NCBI GenBank assembly: GCA_019637225.1
Contig: JAHBWC010000003.1
Coordinates: forward strand, 62,001-126,000
Origin: Labilithrix sp.
GTDB lineage: Bacteria; Myxococcota_A; Polyangia; Polyangiales; Polyangiaceae
Length of the DNA stretch: 64,000 bases
Direction of reading: 5' to 3'
Below, in pieces: positions 34,415-43,703 of the stretch (within the stretch, counting starts at the first letter, position 1; every line of letters starts with the position of its first letter). The notes below the pieces were generated by a model. It did no database searches and was not told where the DNA came from. It saw nothing but the letters and a program-made list of their open reading frames with translations. Both the position numbers and the translations under genes were made by a program.

Positions 34415-34851
34415 CGAGCACAACGTAGCCCATCTCGCTTCGGCGGCATGCAGTCGTTCGATGTGGTTCTGTGTTGCTCGCGCCGCGAGATCGATCGCGC
34501 TCGATGGCGCGCGTGAGCGAAGCCGCATTTGTGAGCGATTCTCGATGATTGGACTGCGTTCGCGAGTGGCCTGCGGCTTCGATCCAGGGCGCTCGAACGA
34601 AGCGTGACGGCGGAGCTCACACTCATCGTCCGCGCGTCTTCCCCAGGGGCGCTCCGGCCCTCGTCGCGCCGCCGATCGTTGGCACCCTGGGCGTCATCGC
34701 GATCGCGTCGTGGGGTCGGACGATCGCGACGCCGAGGTCCGTCGCGGAGCGAGCGGCAGCCTGTCGGCGGCGGACGACGGATCGCGCATTGAAACATCCG
34801 ACGAACGGGGCGCGAGGGAGACTCCGATCTGCTGGACATCGGCTCCGCGCA
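34415..34851. other. Divergent intergenic region, 437 bp
   Basis: This stretch separates the LytS-type kinase gene (minus) and the M36 protease gene (plus). No credible protein is seen. It contains lower-GC patches (about 34445-34480 and 34525-34565) that may be promoters for either side. No convincing paired -35/-10 was found. Confidence 0.4.
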
Positions 34852-37800
34852 ATGGAAATGAGCCGGCTTCCCATGGCTTCCCGCATGCTCCGCGCTTCGG
34901 CGCTCCTCGCCGTCCTTGCCCTCAGCTGCAGCACGAGCGATCGCCCGAACACCGAGCCAGACGCGCGCGAGAGCGGCCGCGGCGACGTCGGCGGCTCGGT
35001 GGCGCATCGCGATCCGCGCCTGGGCGGCGCGCCGACGTTCGTGTGGTTGAACCGAGACGGCGCGCCGTCGTTCACCAGCGCGTCGGAGGCCGCCGTCGCG
35101 ATGCTCCCGTCGGTCGCGCGAGCGTTCGGCGTCGCGGCGGACGCGCCGCGGGTCTCGCTCGCGCACGTCGACGACCTCGGCAAGGGCGCCATCGTCGCGC
35201 GGTACGAGCAGCGCATCGGCGACCTCGAGGTCTTCCGGGGTGGCGTGAACGTCGTGATGACGCGCGCCCTTCAGCCGGTCGCTGCCTCGGGCTTCCTCGC
35301 GCCGAGCGCGCGCGGCAGCGAGCGCGCCTTTGCGCTCGGCTCTTCCGCGGCCCTCGCCGTCGGAGCACGCCTCGTCGGAAGGACCGGCGCGTTCGCGCCC
35401 GCCCCCGCGAAGGACGGCTACGAGCGCTTCGCCGGCGCCGGCCTCCTCGCTCCCGCGCGTGTGAAGAAGGTGCTCTTCCCGATCGCCGGCAGCGAGGGCG
35501 TCGAGCTCGAGCCCGCGTGGTACGTCGAGATCCTCGTCGCGGCGGGGCCCGCGCGCGCGTGGGTCGTGTCGGCGACCGACGGCCGCGTGCTCTTCGAGAA
35601 CGACCTCGTCCGCTACGACGCCTTCACGTACCGGGTCTACGCCGACTCGGAGACGAAGCTGCCGATGGACGGACCGCAGGGCAACCTCGTGGCGCCGCAC
35701 CCGACGGGCACGCCGGACAAGCGGAAGCTCGAATGGCAGCCGAGCCAGCTCGTCACGCTCCAGAACTTCCCGTTCTCGAAGAACGATCCGTGGCTCGCGC
35801 CGAACGCGACGACCACGAGCGGTAACAACGTCGTCGCCTACGCCGATCGCGTCGCGCCCGACGGCTTCGACGAGGGAGCCGACACGGCGCCGGCGCTCAC
35901 CGGCGAGAGGACCTTCGACCACCTCTACGACACGGCGGCCGCGCCCGACGCGACGCCCGCGTCGATCCAGGCGGCGGCGACGCAGCTCTTCTACGTCACG
36001 AACTTCCTCCACGATTGGTTCTACGACGCGGGCTTCGACGAGCAGTCCTTCAACCACCAGCTCGACAACCTCGGGCGCGGAGGCAAGGGTGGCGACGCGC
36101 TCTACGTCGAGGCGCAGGACAACAGCGGGCGCAACAACGCCAACGCGATGGTCCCGCCCGACGGGCAGTCGCCGCGCATCCAGATGTTCGTCTTCTCCGG
36201 TGCGAGCACCGCGTCGCTCGTCGTGAGCGCGCCCGCGTCGATCGCGGGGACGAAGAACGTCGGCATCGCCAGTGGCTTCGGCAAGGACGCGTTCGACGTC
36301 GGCGGCTCGGTGGTCCTCGCGGTCGACGGCGGCGGGGCCGATCCCGCGGACGGCTGCGAGCCGCTCGAGATGGACGCGGTCGGCAAGATCGTCCTCGTGC
36401 ACCGCGGGACGTGCTCGTTCGCGCAGAAGGCCGCCAGCGCGCAGGCCGCCGGCGCCGCGGGCGTGCTCATCGCCAACGTCGCGGGCTCGATCAACCCGAC
36501 CGTCGCGCCGTTCATGGGCGGTCAGCAGGAAGGGATCACGATCCCGGTGCTCTCCCTCTCGCTCGCGGACGGCCAGGCGCTCGAGGGCGCGCTCGCCGCG
36601 GGCGCGACGGTGACGATGAGCCGCACGGCGGGAAGCGCGCTCGACGGCGCGCTCGACACCTCGATCGTGGCGCACGAGTGGGGCCACGTCCTGTCGAGCC
36701 GGCTCGTCGGCAACGGGATGGGACTGCGGACGAACCAGGCCGGCGGCCTCGGCGAGGGCTGGGGCGACTTCACGGCGCTGCTCCTCATGGCGCGTCCGGA
36801 CGACCCCGGCAACTTCGGCGGCACCTACGCGAACGGCTCGTACGCGACGAGCGGCAGCGGCGATGACGTCTACTTCGGGACCCGCCGCCTGCCGTACTCG
36901 ATCGACTTCACGAAGAACGGGCTCACCCTCAAGCACATCGCCAACGGCAATGCGCTCCCCGCGAACGTCGCCACGAGCTTCGGCGAGGACGGCAGCTTCA
37001 ACGCCGAGGTGCACAACAGCGGCGAGGTCTGGGCCACGATGCTGTGGGAGTGCTACGCGTCGCTCCTCCGCGAGGGGCGCCTGTCGTTCGGGGAGGCGCA
37101 GGACCGGATGAAGGGGTACCTCGTGGCGTCGCTCAAGCTCACGCCGTCGGACCCGACGTTCATCGAGGCCCGCGACGCCGTCCTCGCCGCCGCGCTCGCC
37201 GTGGACGCGAAGGACTTCGAGCTGTTCTGGAAGGCGTTCGCGCGCCGCGGCGCCGGCGCCGGCGCGCTCGCTCCCGCGAAGGACAGCACCACCAATCAGG
37301 GCGTGAAGGAGAGCTTCGAGTCCGGCAACGATCTGCAGATCGTCGAGGCGACGCTCGACGACGACGTGATCTCGTGCGACCACGACGGCATCCTCGACGA
37401 GGCCGAGGTGGGCACGATCGAGCTCACCGTCCGCAACAGCGGCTCGGGACCGCTCACGCAGCCGAAGGCCGAGCTCCTCGCGAAGACCGAGGGCGTCACC
37501 ATCGTCGATCCGGTCCCGAGCACGCTCCCCGCGCTCGCGCCGTTCGAGTCGACGAAGGTGAAGGTCCGCGCGAGCATCAAGGGGACGAAGTCGGCCGAGC
37601 CGATCGAGCTCGACGTCGCGGTCACGGATCCGTCGTTGCCCGGCGGCCGCGTGATTCACGCGACCGTGCAGACCCGCTACGACGCCGATCAGGCGCGGGA
37701 GTCGTCGGCGATCGATCACGTCGACACGACGAAGACGGTGTGGAAGGTCGCCGGGGACGGCGCGGGCGAGAAGTGGTCGCGCTCGACCACGACCGGCGAC

Positions 37801-38703
37801 GGCTTCTGGGAGATCGCCGACCCGCTCCAGACGGCGGATCACCGGCTCACGTCGCCGTCGTTCACCATCGAGGACACGACCTTCGCGCTCGCCTTCAAGC
37901 ACCGCTGGTCGCTCAAGCGCTCCACGCGGCGCAACGTCGACATCGACGGCGGCGTCGTCGAGGTCAGCGTCGACGGCGGCAAGACGTGGAAGGACATCTC
38001 GACCTACGGCAAGGTCGACTACAACGTGACGCTCGACGCGAGCGAGCGCTCCGACAACCCGCTCAAGGGACGGAAGGCCTACGGCGACAAGAGCGAGGGC
38101 TACCCCGACGCGTGGGTCAGCTCGCGCATCGACGTCACGCTTCCGGAGCACCCTGAGAGCGTCCAGGTCCGCTTCCGCCTCGGCGCGAGCTTCGGCCGGG
38201 CAGGCGAGGGCTGGGCGATCGACGACATCGAGCTCGCCGGCATCTCGAGCACGCCGTTCTGGTCCTACGTCGCGCACGCCGACGAGTGCGACCCGAACGG
38301 GCCGACGACGAACGCCGGGCCGCCGCAGGTCGTCGCGTCGGGCGCGAGCGTGAAGCTCGCCGGCACGGCGTCGCACCCGACCGATCTTCCGCTCACGTAC
38401 CTCTGGTCGCAGGTCGCCGGACCGCCGGTGACGCTCACCGAGGAGGCGACGCTGGCGCCCTCGTTCGTGGCGCCGAGCACGGGCGAGCCCGTCACGATCA
38501 CGCTCGCGCTCCGCGCCCACGACGGCGCGCTCCTCAGCGCGGCCTCGCGCGTCGACGTCGTCGTCGAGCCGGCGAAGGTCGACGACGGCGGCGGGTGCGC
38601 GTGTCGCACGACGCCGGCTTCGCGCCCCACCGCCGGCGCGCTGGCGCTCGTCGGCGTCGCGGCGATGTTCGCGCGCCGCTCGCGGCGCTCGCGGCGCCGG
38701 TAG
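34852..38703 (+). CDS. Secreted M36 (fungalysin-type) metalloprotease with PA domain, MYXO-CTERM
   Basis: 1283 aa from ATG 34852 (ATG 34873 possible). Lipobox-like signal LAVLALSCST, then an FTP/PepSY-type propeptide. The M36 core has FYVTNFLHDWFYDAGFDEQ and FNHQLDNLGRGGKGGDALYV. The zinc site is HEWGH (about residue 608) with the downstream glutamate in GGLGEGWGD (about 633). A protease-associated domain (KIVLVHRGTCSFAQKAASA) is inserted before it. The C-terminal third has beta domains (Ig/PKD-like) and ends with CACRT, a hydrophobic stretch and Arg-rich RRSRRSRRR, a MYXO-CTERM signal. It is likely a predatory or nutritional exoprotease. Confidence 0.9.
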   Translation: MEMSRLPMASRMLRASALLAVLALSCSTSDRPNTEPDARESGRGDVGGSVAHRDPRLGGAPTFVWLNRDGAPSFTSASEAAVAMLPSVARAFGVAADAPRVSLAHVDDLGKGAIVARYEQRIGDLEVFRGGVNVVMTRALQPVAASGFLAPSARGSERAFALGSSAALAVGARLVGRTGAFAPAPAKDGYERFAGAGLLAPARVKKVLFPIAGSEGVELEPAWYVEILVAAGPARAWVVSATDGRVLFENDLVRYDAFTYRVYADSETKLPMDGPQGNLVAPHPTGTPDKRKLEWQPSQLVTLQNFPFSKNDPWLAPNATTTSGNNVVAYADRVAPDGFDEGADTAPALTGERTFDHLYDTAAAPDATPASIQAAATQLFYVTNFLHDWFYDAGFDEQSFNHQLDNLGRGGKGGDALYVEAQDNSGRNNANAMVPPDGQSPRIQMFVFSGASTASLVVSAPASIAGTKNVGIASGFGKDAFDVGGSVVLAVDGGGADPADGCEPLEMDAVGKIVLVHRGTCSFAQKAASAQAAGAAGVLIANVAGSINPTVAPFMGGQQEGITIPVLSLSLADGQALEGALAAGATVTMSRTAGSALDGALDTSIVAHEWGHVLSSRLVGNGMGLRTNQAGGLGEGWGDFTALLLMARPDDPGNFGGTYANGSYATSGSGDDVYFGTRRLPYSIDFTKNGLTLKHIANGNALPANVATSFGEDGSFNAEVHNSGEVWATMLWECYASLLREGRLSFGEAQDRMKGYLVASLKLTPSDPTFIEARDAVLAAALAVDAKDFELFWKAFARRGAGAGALAPAKDSTTNQGVKESFESGNDLQIVEATLDDDVISCDHDGILDEAEVGTIELTVRNSGSGPLTQPKAELLAKTEGVTIVDPVPSTLPALAPFESTKVKVRASIKGTKSAEPIELDVAVTDPSLPGGRVIHATVQTRYDADQARESSAIDHVDTTKTVWKVAGDGAGEKWSRSTTTGDGFWEIADPLQTADHRLTSPSFTIEDTTFALAFKHRWSLKRSTRRNVDIDGGVVEVSVDGGKTWKDISTYGKVDYNVTLDASERSDNPLKGRKAYGDKSEGYPDAWVSSRIDVTLPEHPESVQVRFRLGASFGRAGEGWAIDDIELAGISSTPFWSYVAHADECDPNGPTTNAGPPQVVASGASVKLAGTASHPTDLPLTYLWSQVAGPPVTLTEEATLAPSFVAPSTGEPVTITLALRAHDGALLSAASRVDVVVEPAKVDDGGGCACRTTPASRPTAGALALVGVAAMFARRSRRSRRR

Positions 38704-38716
38704 CGCGGTCGGCTCG

Positions 38717-39175
38717 TCAGCGAGCGTCGCGCTCGCCCGCGGGCGCCGGCCCTTCGGTGGCGAGCGGCGGGTGGAGGCCGCGCTCGCGCGTATGCCGTCG
38801 CGCGCTGCCGCAGCGGCAGCTCTCGCGCACGTGGGACCAGAGCCGCTGGATGTCGATCGGCTTCGGCAGCACGGGCACGCCCGCGGGGGCGCGGCTCGGG
38901 GCCGATGACGAGACGAGGACGCTGAGCTCGCGGAGCGCAGGGTCTCTGCGCATGGCGGCGATCGTCTCGAGGCCTGTCATCACGGGCATGAGGAGGTCGA
39001 GGATGACGAGGCAGGGCCGCTCCGCCTCCAGGAACGCCATCGCCTCGGCGCCGTTGGCGGCGCCGGCCGCGGTGCAGCCGACGAGCTCGATCGCCTCGCG
39101 CAGCGTCTCGCGGATGTCCTCCTCGTCGTCGACGACGAGCACGCACACGCCGCCCTTCGTGGCGCGGCCGCTCAT
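38717..39175 (-). CDS. Single-domain response regulator
   Basis: 152 aa: one receiver domain (VLVVDDEEDIRE, Asp60 in VILDLLMPVMTG, conserved Lys in VLPKPID) and a ~30-aa tail rich in Arg and Cys/Gly (SCRCGSARRHTRERG). No output domain. The start overlaps the stop of the MEDS histidine kinase gene (ATGA), so it is the cognate partner. It could be a phosphate shuttle to another protein. Confidence 0.88.
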   Translation of the reverse strand: MSGRATKGGVCVLVVDDEEDIRETLREAIELVGCTAAGAANGAEAMAFLEAERPCLVILDLLMPVMTGLETIAAMRRDPALRELSVLVSSSAPSRAPAGVPVLPKPIDIQRLWSHVRESCRCGSARRHTRERGLHPPLATEGPAPAGERDAR

Positions 39176-40827
39176 GGGTTGTGCGGCAGGACGACGCGGA
39201 AGAGCGTGCCGTTCTCGTTGGAGGACTCCACCTCGAGCCTGCCGTCGTGCGCCTCGACGATTCGCTTGGAGATGTAGAGGCCGAGCCCGAGGCCGTCGGA
39301 GCGCCCCCTCGTCTTCCGATCGCGCTTGAAGGGCTCGAAGAGCAGCTCGCGATCTTCCGGCGCGATCGGCGGTCCCGAGCTTTGCACCTCGATCCGTACC
39401 TCCTCCTCTCGCGCCGCGACGCACACGCGCACGGGGGTGTCGGTCTCCCCGTGGGCGATCGCGTTGCCGACGATCGTGCGCAATACCTGCTCGAGCCGCT
39501 CGGCGTCGACGACCGCGGTGCAGGCGCCGTCGATGCGCTGCTCGACGCGGGCCGCCGGGTGCGCGAGGCGCGCGTCCGTGACCACCCGCGACGTGACCGC
39601 CGCGATGTCCTGCCCCGGCTCCCGGACGATGGGGATGCCTCCGCTGAGCCGGTCAGAGGTGACGTCGAGGATCTGCTCGATCATCCGCTGCATGCGGACG
39701 CCGTTGGCGATGACGCGGTCGAGGCGCGCCGTGCTCTCCGGCGCGAGCTCGCCGCGCATGACCATGAGGCGCGTCGTCGTCAGGATGGTGTTGAGCGGGT
39801 TCCTGAGGTCGTGGCCGAGGATCGCGAGGAACTGCTCCTTGAAGCGATCGTTCTCCTCGGCCGTCGCGCGCGCGTCGCGCTCGCGAGTCACGCTCTCGCG
39901 GAGCTCCGCTTCGACGCGGCTCCTGTCGCGCAGCGCTTCGCGCAGGGCGGCCTCGAGCCCCCTGCGGTGATGCAGCTCGGCCTCGAGCGAGCGGACGTGC
40001 TCCTCGAGGTCGGTCGGGTCGAGACTCGTGAAGGGAAGGCGCGCGCACGGGGCGCGCGAGGCGGTGACATGCGACGACGGCGGCGCCAGCGTGGAGGTGA
40101 CGTGTGACGACGGCGGGGCCTGCGTGGAGGCGACGCGCGACGGCGGCGGGGGTTGCGTGGAGGCGACGTGCGACGGCGGCGGGGCGTGTGTGGCGCGTGT
40201 GGTCGTCGGGCCGTGGGTCGACGATTCGTCGCGCGGGAAGACGTGCGTGTGGCGCGCGCAGACCTCGTCGAAGCCGGTCTTCGTGGGCTCTCCGTAGAAG
40301 TTTCCCATCACGTACGCGCACAGGAGGGTGAACGAGTGCTGTGCGCTGGCCTCACCCCACAGCTCCTCGAGCCGGAGGGCGGCGTTCGAGTTGCCGGCGC
40401 GCCACAGGACGTCGACCATCTCGCCGAACGCGCGGACCCGCGCGTCGGGGGCGTCCGCGCGGACAGTTCCGAGGATGCGCTCGAGGGCCTCATGAAAGCG
40501 CGCGGGATCGACCGCGTCGTCTTCCATGAACGTGTCGAGCGTCTCGTGAGCGTCGAGCATCGTGAGCTGCCGCGAGGCGAGCGCCTGCGTCATCATCGTC
40601 GGGTCGATAGCGCGGGTGATGCCCGCGGCGTGGGCGGCCGTGGCGATCACGACGACGCGGTCGCCCGCGGCGAGCCCCGCGGAGAGGAACTTCGCGACGG
40701 TCTCGAAGAGCGCCCTCGGCTCTTCGTAGAACTGAACGGCGTGCGGGTGGGGCGCGGTCGCGGCGAGGAGCTCGACCGTTCCCATGTCGCCCTGCTCCTC
40801 GGCCGGGATGCGAATGATGGTACCCAC
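39172..40827 (-). CDS. MEDS-domain sensor histidine kinase
   Basis: 551 aa. An N-terminal MEDS (DcmR-like) sensory domain spans about residues 20-190 (PHAVQFYEEPRALFETVAKF, AGDRVVVIATAAHAAGI, FGEMVDVLWRAGNSNAALRL, FTLLCAYVMGNFY). A 33-bp-repeat Pro/Ser/Thr linker follows, then a coiled coil, HisKA with FLAILGHDLRNPLNTIL (His near 335), and HATPase_c with DGLGLGLYISKRIVEAHDG. MEDS domains are thought to sense small ligands such as chlorinated or C1 compounds, but the ligand here is unknown. The protein is soluble (no TM). Confidence 0.85.
   Translation of the reverse strand: MGTIIRIPAEEQGDMGTVELLAATAPHPHAVQFYEEPRALFETVAKFLSAGLAAGDRVVVIATAAHAAGITRAIDPTMMTQALASRQLTMLDAHETLDTFMEDDAVDPARFHEALERILGTVRADAPDARVRAFGEMVDVLWRAGNSNAALRLEELWGEASAQHSFTLLCAYVMGNFYGEPTKTGFDEVCARHTHVFPRDESSTHGPTTTRATHAPPPSHVASTQPPPPSRVASTQAPPSSHVTSTLAPPSSHVTASRAPCARLPFTSLDPTDLEEHVRSLEAELHHRRGLEAALREALRDRSRVEAELRESVTRERDARATAEENDRFKEQFLAILGHDLRNPLNTILTTTRLMVMRGELAPESTARLDRVIANGVRMQRMIEQILDVTSDRLSGGIPIVREPGQDIAAVTSRVVTDARLAHPAARVEQRIDGACTAVVDAERLEQVLRTIVGNAIAHGETDTPVRVCVAAREEEVRIEVQSSGPPIAPEDRELLFEPFKRDRKTRGRSDGLGLGLYISKRIVEAHDGRLEVESSNENGTLFRVVLPHNP
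40064..40195 (-). repeat. Four 33-bp tandem repeats in the MEDS kinase linker
   Basis: Four imperfect 33-bp units (starting at 40064, 40097, 40130 and 40163) encode an 11-residue pattern S(H/R)V(A/T)STQAPPS on the minus strand. They link the MEDS sensor to the kinase core. Confidence 0.8.
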
Positions 40828-41021
40828 GACTCGACGTTCTCCGAGGCGGCGCGCCGGTGAGACGCGCTGCGCCCTCGAACCGTGGTCTGAGCGGCTCTGC
40901 TGGTCAACGTGGCAATGGGCCTCGCGGACGTGCGCGCGCGCGCTGCGGACGGTGGGTCCGCGGCGCGACGATGCGGTCCGCTCTCTACCGGCGCCGCGCG
41001 GTTCGCGATCGCTTCCCGCTG

Positions 41022-41121
41022 CGCGCAGACCCGCGCGCAGCGGCGCCGCGCGTCACCTCACGCGAGGAGCCGCGCAGACCCGCGCGCAGCGGCGCCGCGC
41101 GCGTCACTTCACGCGAGGAGC
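41022..41121 (+). repeat. Two-copy direct repeat (~49-51 bp)
   Basis: A segment starting CGCGCAGACCCGCGCGCAGC and ending in CACGCGAGGAGC occurs twice in tandem, at 41022 and 41071. The copies differ by a C/T change and a CG insertion. The second copy covers the 3' end of the minus-strand protein gene at 41109, so that gene's C-terminus lies in duplicated sequence. Confidence 0.7.
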
Positions 41122-41642
41122 AATCCCGTTCGGTATCCCGCGACGTTCTCTCGCGAGAAGCGATCGTAGTCCGTCAGCGCCGGGAAGCACGGGAGCACCG
41201 CCCTCAGGATCGTGCGACCGTAACGCCACGCGCGCTCTTCCTCGGCGACGATCTCCTCGCGCATCGCCCGAGCGAGTGTCTGAGGCTGTTCGTAGACCGT
41301 GCGTGGCGTCGACGTCATGAGGTCTTCGAACGCCTCGGACGTCTCGCCGCGCAGCCACGACTCGTGGTGACCGAGCTCGTGAGCGAGGAAGATCGTCGCC
41401 GGCACGTCGTCGACGTTGCCGGCCGCGCGCTCGCAGTAGATCGCGACGAACGGATCCTCTCCCTTGGGGCAATCGGTGGTGACGAACACCGCGTGTGGCG
41501 TCGCCGGCGCGACGTAGAAGCGGACGGCGATCCGTCGCTCGTGCATCGCGTGGCGGACCAGCCGCGGGAAGTGTTCTGTCACGAGCAATGCCTGATACGT
41601 CGCCGGCCAGGCCAGCGGCTTGTCGCGCTTCATCGTACGCAT
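41109..41642 (-). CDS. Small HExxH protein, putative zinc metallopeptidase
   Basis: About 177 aa from ATG 41642 (ATG 41633 also in frame). IFLAHELGHHESWLRGETSE contains HExxH with a downstream Glu, as in zincin-type peptidases. The rest has no signal peptide and no family I can name. No toxin or secretion neighbour is present. The 3' end runs into a tandem repeat. It could be an IrrE/ImmA-like peptidase fragment, but the HTH domain of that family is absent. Confidence 0.6.
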   Translation of the reverse strand: MRTMKRDKPLAWPATYQALLVTEHFPRLVRHAMHERRIAVRFYVAPATPHAVFVTTDCPKGEDPFVAIYCERAAGNVDDVPATIFLAHELGHHESWLRGETSEAFEDLMTSTPRTVYEQPQTLARAMREEIVAEEERAWRYGRTILRAVLPCFPALTDYDRFSRENVAGYRTGLLLA

Positions 41643-41905
41643 GGACGACGCTTCCGCGGCTGCTCGGAGCGAGGCTCGAGCTAGCCGCCAAGATGCGTAC
41701 GCCCTCGCCGAACGCCAGGCCCTTCCTCGTGCGATCGGAGCCGCTGGCGCCACCCGCCGCGACGCCCCTCCCGTCGCGCGACGCCCGCGCTCCGTGGGGG
41801 CGCGCGCGGATCAGCCCGTCGGGCGATGCTCGGTGCAGCGGGGGACTCGAACCGAGGAGGCCACCCTTGTCGCCGTGGCTCGCTGATCCGGGGGGGCGCG
41901 TGATG

Positions 41906-42340
41906 CTACCGCTTCATCCGGCGTGTGCACGTCGTAGCACCGGTTTCTTCGCCCGGACGCGTGACCATCGTGAACGAGGTGTAGTCGCCCTCCCAATGGC
42001 CGACGTCTCGGCCAAGCCAGATCACACGGCCGTCGCCGGTGAGCACGTTGCCGGCGAACTTGCAGTCCCTGCCGTCGAAGCTGAACCACTTCTCTCCGTA
42101 GTCCTTACCCCAGCAGTCGTAGGCCCCCTCGCAGTGCTCGACAGGGCTCGGGGTCTTCTGCGGCCCTGTCCGAGGAGGAACGCCCGCGTCGGTGTCCGCC
42201 GTCGGGCAGGGCGCGGGGTCGTCCGTCGCGGTGATGGCGCCGGTCTGGGGGCTGGGCTGGGTATTGCTCGGGACGCTATCGTCCGGCCCGACATCGGAAC
42301 AGGCGACGAGAAGCAGGGCGACGGCGGGGAGGCTCTTCAT
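41906..42340 (-). CDS. Hypothetical lipoprotein
   Basis: 144 aa from ATG 42340, chosen for its signal MKSLPAVALLLVACSD with lipobox. A Pro/Thr/Asp-rich linker follows, then a domain with CEGAYDCWGKDYGEKWFSFD and an Arg-rich C-terminus (ATTCTRRMKR). The Cys spacing suggests disulfides. No family is recognised. It belongs to the accessory-looking stretch that starts here. Confidence 0.6.
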   Translation of the reverse strand: MKSLPAVALLLVACSDVGPDDSVPSNTQPSPQTGAITATDDPAPCPTADTDAGVPPRTGPQKTPSPVEHCEGAYDCWGKDYGEKWFSFDGRDCKFAGNVLTGDGRVIWLGRDVGHWEGDYTSFTMVTRPGEETGATTCTRRMKR

Positions 42341-42512
42341 GGCCCCGCTCGTCGGCCTGGTGACCATGCCGGTTGCTACAAATCGACGCTCGCCCAGCGC
42401 TTCGGACTCTGCATCGGGTGGCGTCGGGGTGTTCTCGGATACTTGGCGCAACTGTCATCCGCGACGTGCGCCGTCACCTCGAAATGGGAGCTCTGGCCAT
42501 GACGCACCGCCG

Positions 42513-42878
42513 TTACAGCCTGAAGCTCTTGCCGACTTTCACCGGCTCGCCGTCGTATGGCCGTATTCGGACCTCGCGGAAGCGCTGCTCGATGCAGGCG
42601 CCGACCGGTGTTCCGACGAACGGCCCGGCGTCTACAACCACACTCGCCACGCCTCCGTCCGGTCGGAACGTGATCATTGCGTGGCCGGTTCCTCCGGTGG
42701 GCCCGCAGTTCGCCAGACTTCTGTCGACCACGCCAAGCGCTCTCGCCGTCGAACCGCGGTCGAAGCTGCCGTCGGGCAACTTCTCGGTGGGCTCGGCGGC
42801 TGCCGTTGCTGTTGCCGGCTCGGTGGCCGGCGGCCCGCAGCTGACAAGCGCGAGAGCCACGACGCATGACAGTCGCAT
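42513..42878 (-). CDS. Lipoprotein with AgmX/TonB-C-like domain
   Basis: 121 aa. Lipobox VALALVSCG, a short Ala/Thr/Pro linker, then a domain of the pattern GHAMITFRPDGGVASVVV, GPFVGTPVGACIEQRFREVR and PYDGEPVKVGKSF. The same fold closes many myxobacterial AgmX/PglI-like proteins and resembles the TonB C-terminal domain. As a free lipoprotein it could bind a partner in the periplasm. Function unknown. Confidence 0.7.
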   Translation of the reverse strand: MRLSCVVALALVSCGPPATEPATATAAAEPTEKLPDGSFDRGSTARALGVVDRSLANCGPTGGTGHAMITFRPDGGVASVVVDAGPFVGTPVGACIEQRFREVRIRPYDGEPVKVGKSFRL

Positions 42879-43061
42879 TCGTGTCGGATATCACGACCTG
42901 CCGAGCGAGAGGAGGTTCGGCCTCGGCGCGGAGCGTGAGCGGAGGGGGCGGTGACGTCAGCGAGCCCGAGGACGCCGCGCGGGCCGTGCCGCCGTCCTCG
43001 CCGCCCGTCCCTTCAGGCGGTGATGTCCTGCTCGATCTTGCGGTGGACCTTCGGTGAAGCG

Positions 43062-43229
43062 TCAGCTCGCGAGCTCGTCGAATCGCTGATTCATCTCGGC
43101 TCGGAGCGTGTCGATATCTGCCTTCGTTGCGAGCTTGGCAAGATCGGCCTTCGTCGCGGCGTCTCGCTCGACGCGGTCCGTCAGCTTCGCGATCGCGGCA
43201 AGGACGTCCTTCATGGTCGGCTCGGCCAT
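43062..43229 (-). CDS. Small coiled-coil protein (MAEPT family, copy 1)
   Basis: 55 aa: MAEPTMKDVLAAIAKLTDRV followed by heptad-rich helix (ATKADLAKLATKADIDTLRA, MNQRFDELAS). The first ~15 residues and ~45 bp upstream of the start are nearly the same as in the gene at 46056-46358. Similar tKADLA-type coiled coils occur in phage and plasmid small proteins (DUF1640-like). No strong Shine-Dalgarno. Its start lies close to the tRNA-Leu fragment. Confidence 0.55.
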   Translation of the reverse strand: MAEPTMKDVLAAIAKLTDRVERDAATKADLAKLATKADIDTLRAEMNQRFDELAS

Positions 43230-43370
43230 CGGTGGGAGTCTACCGCCGAGCCCGCAGCGCGAACCAACATGCGGGGACTGGCTTCCTCGCGCGCGAGGCG
43301 ATGCGGTCCTCGGAGGCGATCCGGATGACGTGGTCGATCTCGACCTCGAGTGCGGTGCGGGCCGTAGCCC

Positions 43371-43424
43371 CTCAGAAGTGCACGGGGGGGACTTGAGCCC
43401 CCACACCTTACGGCGGTGGACCTA
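43371..43424 (-). repeat. Decayed copy of the tRNA-Leu 3' half (attachment-site scar)
   Basis: CTCAGAAGTGCACGGGGGGG followed by ACTTGA, CCCCCACACC and TTACGGCGGTGGA repeats the 3' half of the tRNA-Leu gene at 47011-47091, including eight bases beyond its 3' end. It has small indels and a G-for-A change. The 5' half of the tRNA is missing, so it is not functional. Direct repeats of a tRNA 3' end are the usual trace of integration by a tyrosine recombinase. Confidence 0.75.
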
Positions 43425-43703
43425 GAGACGGACACCCGCGTAGCGACCGGTAGCGACCGGCGGGATTCTCGACAGGTCGACGATTCCGAGGAGCCCCGTC
43501 AGCGCGCAACGGAAGACGCGCTGCCGCCTCCCGCTGCCGCTTCGGAGCTGGACGCGGCGCTCACGCGCGTGCTCGACGTGGCGACGACGGCGGGGCGGTT
43601 CGACGTCGTCGGGCAGCTCGCGCGCGAACTCGAAGCGCGGCGGCTCGCGCGAGCCGGCAACGTCTTCGAGCTGCCTCGCCGCGGCGAGCGGAGCCGCCGG
43701 TGA
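43416..43703 (+). CDS. Small protein of integrative-element type
   Basis: 95 aa from a GTG inside the tRNA fragment. The C-terminal half ASELDAALTRVLDVATTAGR and VVGQLARELEARRLARAGNV is of a type I recall from short ORFs next to tyrosine integrases in myxobacteria. A broken second copy (LARELEARRLAR) is at about 45975-46020. The N-terminal ~40 residues are probably not coding, and the true start is uncertain. Role unknown. Confidence 0.45.
   Translation: MDLETDTRVATGSDRRDSRQVDDSEEPRQRATEDALPPPAAASELDAALTRVLDVATTAGRFDVVGQLARELEARRLARAGNVFELPRRGERSRR

Noticed and set aside
34282..38520. 1412-aa minus-strand open frame, and similar long frames such as 8610-11528 minus
   Set aside because: Composition is Arg/Asp/Leu-rich with no domain pattern; these lie opposite well-supported genes (M36 protease, CzcA) and are typical high-GC shadows.
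41022..41121. Possible CRISPR or attachment site
   Set aside because: Only two adjacent copies with no spacer and no tRNA or integrase next to them; a simple tandem duplication.
41840..41862. tRNA-like T-arm sequence (GGGGGACTCGAACC) on the minus strand
   Set aside because: Only two of five T-stem pairs form and no acceptor, D or anticodon arm can be built; possible decayed remnant at best, so not reported as a tRNA.
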